From an uncultured Eubacteriales bacterium (GTDB lineage Bacteria; Bacillota; Clostridia; Oscillospirales; Ruminococcaceae), in contig CABUOE010000098.1 in NCBI GenBank assembly GCA_902493155.1, positions 1 to 8,053 on the forward strand: a stretch of DNA of 8,053 nucleotides, in the 5' to 3' direction. The number at the start of each line of letters is the position of its first letter. Position 1 is the stretch's first letter. Shown piece after piece: positions 1 through 6,783 of the stretch. A program made the position numbers and the translations under genes. The notes beneath the pieces were generated by a model. It saw only the letters and a list, made by a program, of their open reading frames with translations, did not search any database and was not told the origin of the DNA.

Positions 1-27
1 TTCGTAGGGGTTTTATCTGTAAGGTTT

Positions 28-1608
28 TTATGCGATTTCCCAGTTGGCGAAATCCAAATCACAGCTGTAAAGCGGATTGCAGAATTTCACGCCGTCGGGC
101 AATTTCAGGCTGTTGCTGAGGAACACGTAGTTTCCTACGGTAAAGACCGGAACCTTGTAGACTTTCTCCTGTTCCAAAGCCTGCAATTCTTTCAAGACTT
201 CGTTGCGTTTTGCCTCATCGGTGGCCGCAAACAGCTCGGCAACGAGTCCGTCAAAAGCAGTATCTCCGCCGAAGATGTTGGCGAACAGAGCGTCCGAGCT
301 CAGGTACTCGGTGTACCACTCGTCAATGGAGAAGGCAGATTTGCCTTTAAAGCCCAGGTCATAGTCGCGGGTGGTGAACAAATCGGTGGTTCCGTCGTTT
401 GACAGGGTGGATTCTACTTTAAGGCCAGCCTGCTCCAGATAGTAGGTGACGGTGTTAATCAGGTCGATGCTGGTCTGGTCGTTATTGTAATAGCAAATCT
501 TAAAGGTGCGGTTAAAATCGTAGCCGGCAGCCTGGAGATCGGCTTTCGCCTTTTCGGCATCGAATTTGTACTCAAAACCGTTGTAAGCGTCGTAGCTGTT
601 GGGAACACCGGAACTCAGCACCGTGGCGCTGGGATATAGAGTAGATAGTGTCGCCCGATCGATCGCCTCGATAACCGCTTTACGGACAGCTACATTCTGC
701 ATAGCAGTGTTTTCCTTGCCGTCTACACCCTTCATGTTGAAGATGAAGTATTTGTAGAAGAGTACATCTACTTCATTTGCAGTGTAATTGGGCATTTTGC
801 TCAAAGCTTCCACCATATCGGTGGCGTTTCCATAAAGGTAATCAGCCAGACCCGACTGAGCGGCGGTCACATAATCGGTGACATAGGAAACGGTGACTTT
901 TTTGATTTTGGGAGCAGTTCCCTCATAATTTTCGTTAGGCTTCAAAGTGAAGTAGTTGCCCACCTTGAATTCATCAATGGTATAAAAACCGCTAGTCACA
1001 GGATTCTGCCAGAAGGGATCGGAGTCAATGGACAGCGGATCCACGTCTTTTAAAACGTGCTGGGGCAAAATAGCAAACTGAGCTAGAACATCGGCCATAG
1101 ACGCATAGGGATCGGTCAATGTCATGGTGAGAACATTTCCGTCAACCTTCATATCAGCAATTTTTGCAAATGCAGAGGTATAAATTGCGTTTACCGTTGC
1201 TGATTTTTGGGCCGTTTCAATGGAGAAAACAACATCTTCTGCTGTCAAGGGTTCTCCGTCGCTCCATTTGAGGCCATCTTTCATAGTGATGGTATAGGTG
1301 AGGCCATCGTCGCTGACGGTGTAATCAGCCAAATCCGGTTTTACACTGGTCAGGGTGCTGTCCGCGATAAACAGGCTGCGGAACATCAGATTTGTGGCTA
1401 GGTTCCGGTTGTACCAGGGAGTCGGAACCTTGTCATCGGTGGAACTACCGTCGGCAGTGGACAGAACCAGCTTCAAGGAGCCGTCGCTGACTGCAGGGGT
1501 GGAGGTACCGCCGTTTTCTGAAGGAGTGTTGTTTTGCCGTGAGCTACAGGATGTAAACATGCCCAAAGCCATCGTCGCGGATAACAAAAGTGCAAATAAC
1601 TTTTTCAT
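28..1608 (-). CDS. ABC transporter substrate-binding lipoprotein, family 5 (peptide/nickel/opine type)
   Basis: Extracellular solute receptor of an ABC importer, tethered to the outer face of the membrane. The first 20 residues (MKKLFALLLSATMALGMFTS) form a lipoprotein signal peptide with the lipidated Cys at 21; the -3 residue is Phe instead of the usual Leu, so the lipobox is a weak match. A Ser/Thr/Asn/Gly linker runs to about residue 42. The family 5 fold follows, with the signature WSDGEPLTAEDVVFSIE at about 115-131. The length of 526 residues is normal for the family. The reading frame stays open upstream to 1686, but the ATG at 1608 is chosen because AAGGAG (1615-1620) sits 6 nt before it and the signal peptide begins there. 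The likely promoter start is near 1686, which also excludes the longer form. No permease or ATPase is visible; they may follow past position 1. The ligand cannot be read from sequence; a peptide is the default guess. The gene diverges from an RpiR-type regulator that probably controls it. Confidence 0.9.
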   Translation of the reverse strand: MKKLFALLLSATMALGMFTSCSSRQNNTPSENGGTSTPAVSDGSLKLVLSTADGSSTDDKVPTPWYNRNLATNLMFRSLFIADSTLTSVKPDLADYTVSDDGLTYTITMKDGLKWSDGEPLTAEDVVFSIETAQKSATVNAIYTSAFAKIADMKVDGNVLTMTLTDPYASMADVLAQFAILPQHVLKDVDPLSIDSDPFWQNPVTSGFYTIDEFKVGNYFTLKPNENYEGTAPKIKKVTVSYVTDYVTAAQSGLADYLYGNATDMVEALSKMPNYTANEVDVLFYKYFIFNMKGVDGKENTAMQNVAVRKAVIEAIDRATLSTLYPSATVLSSGVPNSYDAYNGFEYKFDAEKAKADLQAAGYDFNRTFKICYYNNDQTSIDLINTVTYYLEQAGLKVESTLSNDGTTDLFTTRDYDLGFKGKSAFSIDEWYTEYLSSDALFANIFGGDTAFDGLVAELFAATDEAKRNEVLKELQALEQEKVYKVPVFTVGNYVFLSNSLKLPDGVKFCNPLYSCDLDFANWEIA

Positions 1609-1614
1609 GATTCT

Positions 1615-1620
1615 CTCCTT
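1615..1620 (-). promoter_or_regulatory. Ribosome binding site deciding the start of the substrate-binding protein
   Basis: The minus strand reads AAGGAG followed by 6 nt and then ATG at 1608. No comparable site stands before the more upstream ATG at 1686, so the 526-residue form is preferred over the 552-residue one. Confidence 0.8.
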
Positions 1621-1692
1621 TGAATAATGAATTTTTATAAACGAACAAATCCTCAACAGAAAATCAAAATCATTTCTGTATCTCATGGCCTA

Positions 1693-1722
1693 ATCATATC
1701 ACAAATCGAAATTATTTCGCAA
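1693..1722 (-). promoter_or_regulatory. Sigma-A type promoter of the substrate-binding protein gene
   Basis: Reading the minus strand, TTGCGA (1722-1717) is followed by an 18-nt spacer and TATGAT (1698-1693). A TG pair one base before the -10 box makes it an extended -10 promoter. The predicted start near 1686 gives a leader of about 78 nt ahead of the ATG at 1608. Confidence 0.6.
1707..1719. promoter_or_regulatory. Candidate operator (13-bp inverted repeat) in the transporter promoter
   Basis: CGAAAT, a central T, and ATTTCG form a perfect inverted repeat that overlaps the -35 box and spacer of the minus-strand promoter. This is a classic position for repression. A related partial copy, CGAATTATTTG, lies at 1747-1757. 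RpiR-family regulators often bind GAAA/TTTC-type inverted repeats near the divergent gene, so the neighbouring regulator is the likely ligand. That link is inference. Confidence 0.45.
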
Positions 1723-1794
1723 CATCAAAAATATATAAAACTATTTCGAATTATTTGTAATATCTCACAAACTTTCTTCACAATATAAAAAAAA

Positions 1795-1825
1795 TTGGTG
1801 CGCTTCGATATTTTTATGCTATACT
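1795..1825 (+). promoter_or_regulatory. Candidate promoter of the rpiR-family gene
   Basis: The -10 box TATACT (1820-1825) carries an upstream TG (1817-1818), which makes an extended -10 element. A weak -35, TTGGTG (1795-1800), stands 19 nt away. The start would be near 1832, leaving a leader of about 40 nt before the ATG at 1873. Confidence 0.5.
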
Positions 1826-1872
1826 GAACCATGTAAATAATATGGTATTGAAATCAAGAAGAGGGATAATAT

Positions 1873-2730
1873 ATGCCGATTACTATTATTGACAACATGA
1901 TGCACCATTATAATGATTTTACAAAATCAGAGCGAAAAATTATTGATTATATTCTCGCCCACAAAAACGAGGCCCAGTATTTTAGTATTACCGATTTAAG
2001 CCAAGCATGCAAAATATCGATTTCCACCATCTCGGTCTTTTGCCGGAAATTGGGGGTAGACGGTTTCAACGACTTTAAACTGGAACTTGCAAAAGCCACC
2101 ATCCCACAGGTAGCCGCTTCATCTCCGTCGGCCATCGGTGAAATCCAGGAGGACGATACCCTGGAACAGGTTTTTGAAAAAACCTATAACGCCAATCAGG
2201 AAGCTTTATCCAAAACATTTCAGCGTCTGGATAAAGCTGCGGTCTCTCAGGCGGTAGATATGCTAAAGACGGCAAGTCAGGTACTCTGTCTGGGTCAGGG
2301 AAACCATTCTATTATTGCCACCGCCGCTTGGTCCCGCTTTTCCACTGTTTCCCCCCGATTTAAAACAATCGAGGATTCTCACCTGCAGACCATGGCTGCC
2401 TCTACCCTGAGCGAGCAGGACGTGGTTTTGTTTTTCTCCTATTCCGGTTCCACCCATGATTTTATGGAATTGGCTAAAATCGTCAAAATTCGTGGCGCCA
2501 AAATTATTCTGGTGACCCGCTTCCCTCATTCTCCTGGCGCGGAACTAGCGGATCTCATCTTGGTGATCGGTACCGACGAAAAGCCTTTATCCTATGGTTC
2601 AATCGCCGCTATGGCCTCCCAACTTCTTGTTATTGACATTTTGTACAATGAATTTTGCCGCCGGGATTTTGAACAGGCGGAAAAACTCCGGAACTTTGTG
2701 GGAAAAGCCTTGGCACAAAAGTGCCTGTAG
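1873..2730 (+). CDS. RpiR-family transcriptional regulator (HTH plus SIS domain)
   Basis: Cytoplasmic DNA-binding regulator of 285 residues, the usual length for the family. Residues 1-75 form the RpiR helix-turn-helix domain; the winged-helix core is at about 36-68, with the recognition part ISISTISVFCRKLGVDGF. Residues from about 124 to 255 form a SIS (sugar isomerase) domain, which in this family senses phosphorylated sugars or amino sugars; the phosphosugar loop motifs are GQGNHS (141-146) and SYSGST (189-194). The start has a modest AGAGGG site before it. It diverges from the ABC substrate-binding gene and shares its control region, which contains an inverted repeat suited to binding by this protein. 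It therefore probably regulates that transporter, and perhaps itself. The effector is unknown; a sugar-phosphate sensor beside a family 5 binding protein could point to muropeptide or glycopeptide uptake, but this is a guess. The gene ends at a bidirectional terminator. Confidence 0.9.
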   Translation: MPITIIDNMMHHYNDFTKSERKIIDYILAHKNEAQYFSITDLSQACKISISTISVFCRKLGVDGFNDFKLELAKATIPQVAASSPSAIGEIQEDDTLEQVFEKTYNANQEALSKTFQRLDKAAVSQAVDMLKTASQVLCLGQGNHSIIATAAWSRFSTVSPRFKTIEDSHLQTMAASTLSEQDVVLFFSYSGSTHDFMELAKIVKIRGAKIILVTRFPHSPGAELADLILVIGTDEKPLSYGSIAAMASQLLVIDILYNEFCRRDFEQAEKLRNFVGKALAQKCL

Positions 2731-2785
2731 TCTCGGTTTTTGGTAAATACATATTCTGGTTTTTTCAGTGATATGAAAATACAGC

Positions 2786-2818
2786 AAAAAAGAGCAGGTC
2801 AAAAGACCTGCTCTTTTT
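2786..2818. terminator. Bidirectional rho-independent terminator between rpiR and cysS
   Basis: GAGCAGGTC (2792-2800) pairs with GACCTGCTC (2805-2813) around an AAAA loop. Flanking A and T runs extend the stem and give a U tract in either direction. It sits between two convergent genes and can stop transcription of both. Confidence 0.92.
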
Positions 2819-2834
2819 ATAATATTTAAGTCGA

Positions 2835-4262
2835 TTAGTCATTTTCCCGTTTGCCATATTGTTTCAAAACAATTTTTGAACCCTGGGAGCTGTCCTGAAT
2901 GGCAAAGCCCATTTCTCCGATTGCATCGCGAATCCGGTCGGCCTCGGCATAATTCTTTGCCTGTCTTGCCTCTCTCCGCTGTCTGAGCAAAAGGCTCGCC
3001 TCCTGTTTCTTCTGAGGGTCGATGCCCTGATAATCCTCCAGCAAGGAGAGATTATAGGAAGCGTTCCGCAAATCCAGGCCCAAAACTTCATCGAGAACCA
3101 GTGCGGTTTCAATAATGTCGTCGGCTTTTTCGCCGCTATTGATAAGCGCCCACAAAGCGTCCACGGCCATGGGCATGTTCAAGCTGTCGTCCATTGCAGC
3201 CTTGAACTGATCCACATATTTATCCAGAACTTTTCCATTATATAACGGATGTTTCGCAAAGAATTCCCAAATTTTAACCAGTTCGTTCTGAGCGTTGTGA
3301 AGAGTACTCCATCTGAAATCCAAAGGCTTGCGGTAGTCACTCTTTAAGAACATATAGCGGAGGGACAGCGGACTGTAGCCAGCTTCCTTCAGGTCGTCCA
3401 GTGTGTAGAGATTGCCCAAAGATTTGGACATTTTGGTGCCGTCCACCTTCAAAAACTCGGTATGCACCCAGTAATCCACGAACTTCTTTCCGCTATACGC
3501 CTCGGACTGGGCAATTTCATTGGTGTGGTGAATCGGGATGTGGTCGACACCGCCGGTGTGGATATCCACCTGCTCGCCCAAATATTTATGGCACATAGCA
3601 GAGCACTCGATATGCCATCCAGGGTATCCCACGCCCCAGGGACTATCCCACTTCATGATGTGATTGGGCTTGTTTGTAATCCACAGGGCAAAATCCCATT
3701 GGGACTTTCTCTGCGGATCCACAGTAACCCGCGCACCGCCCATCTGGTCCTCCAGTTTCAGTCGCGCAAAATCCGCATAAGATGCAAACTTGGCCGTATC
3801 GTAAATCAGGCCCACGTCGGTGCGATAGGCGTAGCCCTTTTCTTCCAATCCCTTGATGATTTTAATCATTTCATCCACATGCTCGGTGGCACGGGCGATG
3901 ACAGTGGGCCGGCCAATCTGAAACTCCTCCAGATTCTGAAGAAACATCTTCTCATAGTGACGGGAAATCGACCACGGAGTGGTGTTTTCCTGTTTCGCCT
4001 TCACTTCCAATTTGTCCTCGCCTTCGTCGGCGTCGGACTGCATATGCCCCACATCGGTGATATTCATGACCTGCTTTACTTGGTACCCCTGGAACTCCAG
4101 GTATTTTTTGAGGATATCGCTGGTAAGATATGCCCTCAAATGGCCGATGTGGGTAAAGGAATATACTGTCATGCCGCAGGTGTACATCGACACATGCTTT
4201 TTCTGCGGATCCAGTGGAATAAATTCATCCTTTTCCCGGGAGAGGGTGTTATAAAGATACAT
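2835..4262 (-). CDS. cysS: Cysteinyl-tRNA synthetase, divergent subtype
   Basis: Charges tRNA-Cys with cysteine using ATP in the cytoplasm; a class I synthetase. The protein has 475 residues. The HIGH motif is at 38-41, spelled HIGH where most CysRS have HIGN, and KMSKS is at 277-281. The four expected zinc ligands are present: C29, C220 (in WHIEC), H245 and E249. The zinc site reads GGVDHIPIHHTNE instead of the common GG-D-x-x-FPHHENE, and NITDVGHMQSDADEGED replaces the common TDVDDK region. From memory this pattern resembles CysRS of candidate-phyla bacteria and of some Clostridia. The C-terminal half holds the DALR-like anticodon-binding helices. The start at 4262 is chosen over 4322 because AAGGAAGG (4269-4276) precedes it by 6 nt and MYLYNTL matches the family N-terminus. 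The gene is monocistronic between a promoter at 4426-4454 and the terminator at 2786-2818. Whether it is the sole CysRS or a second copy cannot be told here. Confidence 0.93.
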   Translation of the reverse strand: MYLYNTLSREKDEFIPLDPQKKHVSMYTCGMTVYSFTHIGHLRAYLTSDILKKYLEFQGYQVKQVMNITDVGHMQSDADEGEDKLEVKAKQENTTPWSISRHYEKMFLQNLEEFQIGRPTVIARATEHVDEMIKIIKGLEEKGYAYRTDVGLIYDTAKFASYADFARLKLEDQMGGARVTVDPQRKSQWDFALWITNKPNHIMKWDSPWGVGYPGWHIECSAMCHKYLGEQVDIHTGGVDHIPIHHTNEIAQSEAYSGKKFVDYWVHTEFLKVDGTKMSKSLGNLYTLDDLKEAGYSPLSLRYMFLKSDYRKPLDFRWSTLHNAQNELVKIWEFFAKHPLYNGKVLDKYVDQFKAAMDDSLNMPMAVDALWALINSGEKADDIIETALVLDEVLGLDLRNASYNLSLLEDYQGIDPQKKQEASLLLRQRREARQAKNYAEADRIRDAIGEMGFAIQDSSQGSKIVLKQYGKREND

Positions 4263-4268
4263 ATAAAG

Positions 4269-4276
4269 CCTTCCTT
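4269..4276 (-). promoter_or_regulatory. Ribosome binding site fixing the cysS start
   Basis: The minus strand reads AAGGAAGG, 6 nt before the ATG at 4262. The alternative ATG at 4322 lies inside the structured leader and would add 20 residues not typical of CysRS. Confidence 0.75.
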
Positions 4277-4294
4277 TACCATGGTTTTCAATTT

Positions 4295-4330
4295 GCTCCG
4301 TGAGGGCGTGTACTGTCCACAAGCCGGAGC
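4295..4330 (-). promoter_or_regulatory. Possible RNA hairpin in the cysS leader
   Basis: In the transcript GCUCC (4330-4326) can pair with GGAGC (4299-4295). Inside, GGC/GCC and GUG/CAC continue the stem with small bulges around a GACAGUA loop. An upstream GGAG (near 4336-4333) can pair instead with CUCC, so two folds exclude each other. The hairpin ends about 18 nt before the ribosome binding site. It does not match the T-box consensus. No partner ligand can be named. Confidence 0.3.
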
Positions 4331-4366
4331 TGCTCCCTTATTTATACGGGCAAACTCCTCAAAAGA

Positions 4367-4380
4367 TGTGCAGCTGCACA
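4367..4380. repeat. 14-bp perfect palindrome in the cysS leader
   Basis: TGTGCAG followed by its reverse complement CTGCACA, with no spacer, lies about 40-50 nt downstream of the predicted cysS transcription start. It could be a protein-binding site on DNA. The minus strand here also reads TGC AGC TGC, two cysteine codons, in one frame. Confidence 0.5.
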
Positions 4381-4425
4381 AATTCCTCCACAAAGTTTTT
4401 AAAACAATTCCAAATATATAGAGTT

Positions 4426-4454
4426 AGTATACCATATCGAGCCTAATAATTCAA
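4426..4454 (-). promoter_or_regulatory. Sigma-A type promoter of cysS
   Basis: On the minus strand TTGAAT (4454-4449) is followed by exactly 17 nt and TATACT (4431-4426). The predicted start near 4419 gives a leader of about 157 nt ahead of cysS. Confidence 0.7.
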
Positions 4455-4542
4455 GAATCTCCCAGTTATCCCCCCAATCTTTTTCATAAAGCTGTTGCCT
4501 TCCTTGACGCCAATGGGTATTGCTTATAAAGGAGGAATATAA

Positions 4543-5829
4543 ATGGCGTCATTACCGAAAAAAAGATGGATTTTTATAATATGCGGCTTCCTCGCTGTGG
4601 TTTTGATTTTGATTGCTGTTTTACTAATCTTACGCAGCCGGGAATCCGATTGGAAGCAGCAAATCAAAACAAAGTCCTTAACTGCTCAGTATCCATCCAA
4701 AAATCTAACGCCTGTCCCGCTCACAAAAGAATTTTTAACCGCCTCCATGGACTTCGGCATCAATTTTTTAAACCATGAAGCCAACGTAGAACAAAAGAAA
4801 AATGTTCTCATTTCTCCGGCCTCCGCCCTGTTCGCATTGGGGATGACCGGAAATGGAGCTGATGGAAAAACTCTTCAAGAATTCGAACAGGTCTTGGGAA
4901 ATGGGCTCTCGATGGAGGAGTTATCGGAAAGCTACGGTACCTTGCTGCGGCAATACGAAAAAATCCCTTCCGACAAACTTGTAGTGGCCGATTCCATCTG
5001 GCTGAAGGCGGAAGAAGGCTCGGTGCTCCCTTCTTTTCTGGAAGCAAACGCCCGCTATTTTGGGCAGGACATCTATTCCGCTCCGTCTTTAAACGACGCC
5101 AAGGAAGACATCAACTTTTGGGTATCCAATCAAACCAACGGGCTTATCCCCATGCTGTACCGTCCAGACGAGGATATTGACCCCTCTATCTTCATGATTT
5201 TAATCAACACCATCTACTTCCACATGGGATGGGAAAACGAATTTAATCAGAATTCGGCTCGTACGGTAAACTTTTATCCCATCCCCGGGCAAGAAATGAT
5301 TATGTCTATGATGCACTGTCAGGAAACGATGAAATACCTGGAGCACGACGGCGCCGTCGGATTTTTAAAGCCTTATAAAGGCGGCGAATTTTGTTTCTTG
5401 GCAATTTTGCCTCCGGAAGGCCAAACACCGGAAGAATATCTGCAATCCCTGTCTGGCCAAAAGTTTCTTGAACTTTTGGGTCGCGCTTCTCAGCAGGAAA
5501 TTTCACTCACTATGCCAAAATTCCAGTTGGAATTTGAAACCAAACTAAACAACTTTCTTAGAGAAGCCGGTATGGAAACTGCGTTTGGAGGCGGAAGCTT
5601 CAGTCGGATGTGCAGCGCCGGCCAGGTTCAAATTAATAACGTCATTCAAAAGACCTACATCGAGCTGGACGAAAAGGGGACGAAGGCCGCAGCCGTTACT
5701 GCTGTCGCAATGGATTCCGGCGCAGCTATCGATACTATTGAAATTACCCTTGACCGGCCTTTTCTTTACGCCATTTTAGATAGTAAAAACAATTTTCCCT
5801 TATTTTTGGGAATTCTTAACCAGCCGTAA
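4543..5829 (+). CDS. Membrane-anchored serpin (serine protease inhibitor family)
   Basis: A 428-residue serpin predicted to sit outside the cell on an N-terminal anchor: PKKRW is followed by a hydrophobic segment at about 9-30, with no clear cleavage site. Serpin landmarks in order are ISPASALFALGMTGNGADGKT (90-110), NTIYFHMGWENEF (222-234) and the C-terminal DRPFLYAILDSKNNFPLFLGIL. The reactive-loop hinge at 377-387 reads E-K-G-T-K-A-A-A-V-T-A, the small-residue pattern of inhibitory serpins, with Thr at P14 (T380). Counting 17 residues from P17 (E377) puts P1 at or near G393 in DSGAA, so small P1/P1' residues are expected, suiting elastase- or subtilisin-like targets. The loop is about two residues longer than that of human alpha-1-antitrypsin, so P1 could shift. 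Gut Firmicute serpins (siropins of Eubacterium siraeum) are known inhibitors of host proteases. AAAGGAGG (4528-4535) supports the start. I see no convincing promoter for it in the gap before the gene. Confidence 0.93.
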   Translation: MASLPKKRWIFIICGFLAVVLILIAVLLILRSRESDWKQQIKTKSLTAQYPSKNLTPVPLTKEFLTASMDFGINFLNHEANVEQKKNVLISPASALFALGMTGNGADGKTLQEFEQVLGNGLSMEELSESYGTLLRQYEKIPSDKLVVADSIWLKAEEGSVLPSFLEANARYFGQDIYSAPSLNDAKEDINFWVSNQTNGLIPMLYRPDEDIDPSIFMILINTIYFHMGWENEFNQNSARTVNFYPIPGQEMIMSMMHCQETMKYLEHDGAVGFLKPYKGGEFCFLAILPPEGQTPEEYLQSLSGQKFLELLGRASQQEISLTMPKFQLEFETKLNNFLREAGMETAFGGGSFSRMCSAGQVQINNVIQKTYIELDEKGTKAAAVTAVAMDSGAAIDTIEITLDRPFLYAILDSKNNFPLFLGILNQP

Positions 5830-5834
5830 CCCAA

Positions 5835-5869
5835 ACGCCGCCCGGCAAAACTGTCGGACGGCGTTTTTT
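5835..5869 (+). terminator. Rho-independent terminator of the serpin gene
   Basis: ACGCCG (5835-5840) pairs with CGGCGT (5859-5864). After one mismatch CCG/CGG continue the stem around a 10-nt loop, and a run of six T follows. It begins six bases after the serpin stop codon. Confidence 0.88.
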
Positions 5870-5930
5870 CGTTTTCATTTACACATTTCCGATAGAATCC
5901 ATATGTTCCTCTGAAAACGCCAGGTATATA

Positions 5931-5960
5931 AAAAAGGCCGATTTGCGTAAAGGCCTTTTT
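5931..5960. terminator. Second, bidirectional hairpin terminator
   Basis: AAAAAGGCC (5931-5939) pairs with GGCCTTTTT (5952-5960) around a 12-nt loop. The A and T runs give a U tract on both strands. It backs up the serpin terminator and insulates the next unit. No gene is visible between the two hairpins. Confidence 0.7.
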
Positions 5961-6049
5961 ATTTTGGAAATACCTCTCCTTGGGATTTGCTTACTGTTTC
6001 AGTACTTTTATACTTTGAGACAAATTTTTAATAATTTATGCAATATCTA

Positions 6050-6079
6050 TTGACATAAAAATATCGTGTATAGTATATT
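6050..6079 (+). promoter_or_regulatory. Sigma-A type promoter of the cell wall hydrolase gene
   Basis: A perfect TTGACA (6050-6055), an 18-nt spacer and TATATT (6074-6079). The predicted start near 6086 falls inside a 29-bp palindrome, and the leader to the start codon is about 120-140 nt. Confidence 0.75.
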
Positions 6080-6108
6080 AATAAAACATTAACTGTTAAT
6101 GTTTTATT
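6080..6108. promoter_or_regulatory. 29-bp perfect palindrome over the transcription start, probable operator
   Basis: AATAAAACATTAAC, a central T, and the exact reverse complement GTTAATGTTTTATT. It begins on the base after the -10 box and spans the predicted start site, a position where a bound dimer would block transcription. The core ATTAAC-T-GTTAAT is of the kind bound by MarR- or TetR-type repressors, but no such gene is in the window. The half-site CATTAACT recurs at 6174-6181. The transcribed form could also fold at the very 5' end, but a one-base centre makes a poor RNA loop. Confidence 0.7.
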
Positions 6109-6148
6109 TATCTGTAATTACAATCTAAACGAGAAAAGGTCTTGCGTT

Positions 6149-6195
6149 TTGATTTTCACTGAATCGGTTTACTCATTAACTAAAACGAAAATCAA
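6149..6195 (+). promoter_or_regulatory. Long-range inverted repeat in the hydrolase leader
   Basis: TTGATTTTC (6149-6157) and GAAAATCAA (6187-6195) are perfect complements separated by 29 nt, ending 9 nt before the first ATG at 6205. In RNA the stem would lie right beside the translation start, which lacks a good ribosome binding site. The function is unknown. Confidence 0.4.
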
Positions 6196-6204
6196 TGTAC
6201 AAAT

Positions 6205-6783
6205 ATGAAAGGATGGCGAAAAATAAAAATGGGCTTGTTTAAAAAAACAGCCGCGCTCATCTGTGCGGCAATTATTTTCTGCTCCTTTGGTGCTATATCG
6301 GTATTTGCAGAACGCATTGTACCAGTGGCGGATCCAGATTTTGTGGATATTACATTAGAGGAGTTTCTGGAACAGAATCCCGGATATCAAGGTTATCCCG
6401 ATAAGGCAAAGCGTTCTATTTCCGCATATACTGTAAGCGGTTCTGTCGAATGGCGCCAGATTGGCGGCAAGTATTATCTTTATTATACAGGCACCAATAC
6501 CAAAGTTGTAAACGACTGGTACTATGAAAATGGAAAATGGTACTTTTTAAAACCGGGCACTGGTGAAATGGCGATTAGCTGGTGCCAGGTGGGCTCCTAC
6601 TGGTACTATTTTAATGGCGGCGGAGCCATGCAAGTCGATTGGTATCAGGTGTCTGGAAAATGGTATTACTTCAGGAAGGCATCCATTCCCAACGACGGAA
6701 AACCGGAAGGATCTATGCTGGTTGGCGCGTACTATCTGCCGACATCCGTCGGTTCTACAAACGCCACCAGATTACTATTTTGA
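6205..6783 (+). pseudogene. N-terminal part of a frameshifted secreted cell wall hydrolase: signal peptide and wall-binding repeats
   Basis: The first of two pieces of one broken gene. The signal peptide MGLFKKTAALICAAIIF... ends at SVFA before ERIVP, so the product is exported. From about 6430, aromatic wall-binding repeats follow, of the choline/cell wall-binding type seen in Firmicute autolysins: VEWRQIGGKYYLYY, NDWYYENGKWYFL, ISWCQVGSYWYYF...GAMQ and VDWYQVSGKWYYF. They would hold the enzyme on wall polymers. Two starts are possible: ATG 6205 has no ribosome binding site; ATG 6229 gives a cleaner signal peptide and has AAAGGA at 6208-6213, though 15 nt away. I favour 6229 but give the longer form. 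The frame meets TGA at 6781, while the repeat pattern (DYYFDYYGAMQDW) and the M23 domain continue one base over, so one extra base between about 6745 and 6773 is implied. Deleting one T at 6772-6773 restores TRYYFDYYGAMQ. If expressed alone, it would be a secreted wall-binding protein without an enzyme. Confidence 0.75.

Noticed and set aside
1609..1686. Longer N-terminus of the substrate-binding protein (start at 1686)
   Set aside because: It adds 26 residues that hide the signal peptide, has no ribosome binding site, and begins at about the predicted transcription start.
3462..4421. Long open frame (319 codons) on the plus strand opposite cysS
   Set aside because: It lies wholly antisense to a well-supported CysRS, has no ribosome binding site, and its sequence looks like a reverse-frame shadow with no recognisable domain.
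4263..4425. T-box riboswitch ahead of cysS
   Set aside because: No AGGGTGG-type antiterminator and no leader terminator hairpin with a T run could be found on the minus strand.
4504..4530. TTGACG...TATAAA as a promoter for the serpin gene
   Set aside because: The spacer is only 15 nt and the -10 box overlaps the ribosome binding site; transcription from it would start inside or after that site, leaving a useless leader.
5870..5930. Possible small gene between the two terminators after the serpin
   Set aside because: Only frames of a few codons are present and none has a ribosome binding site.
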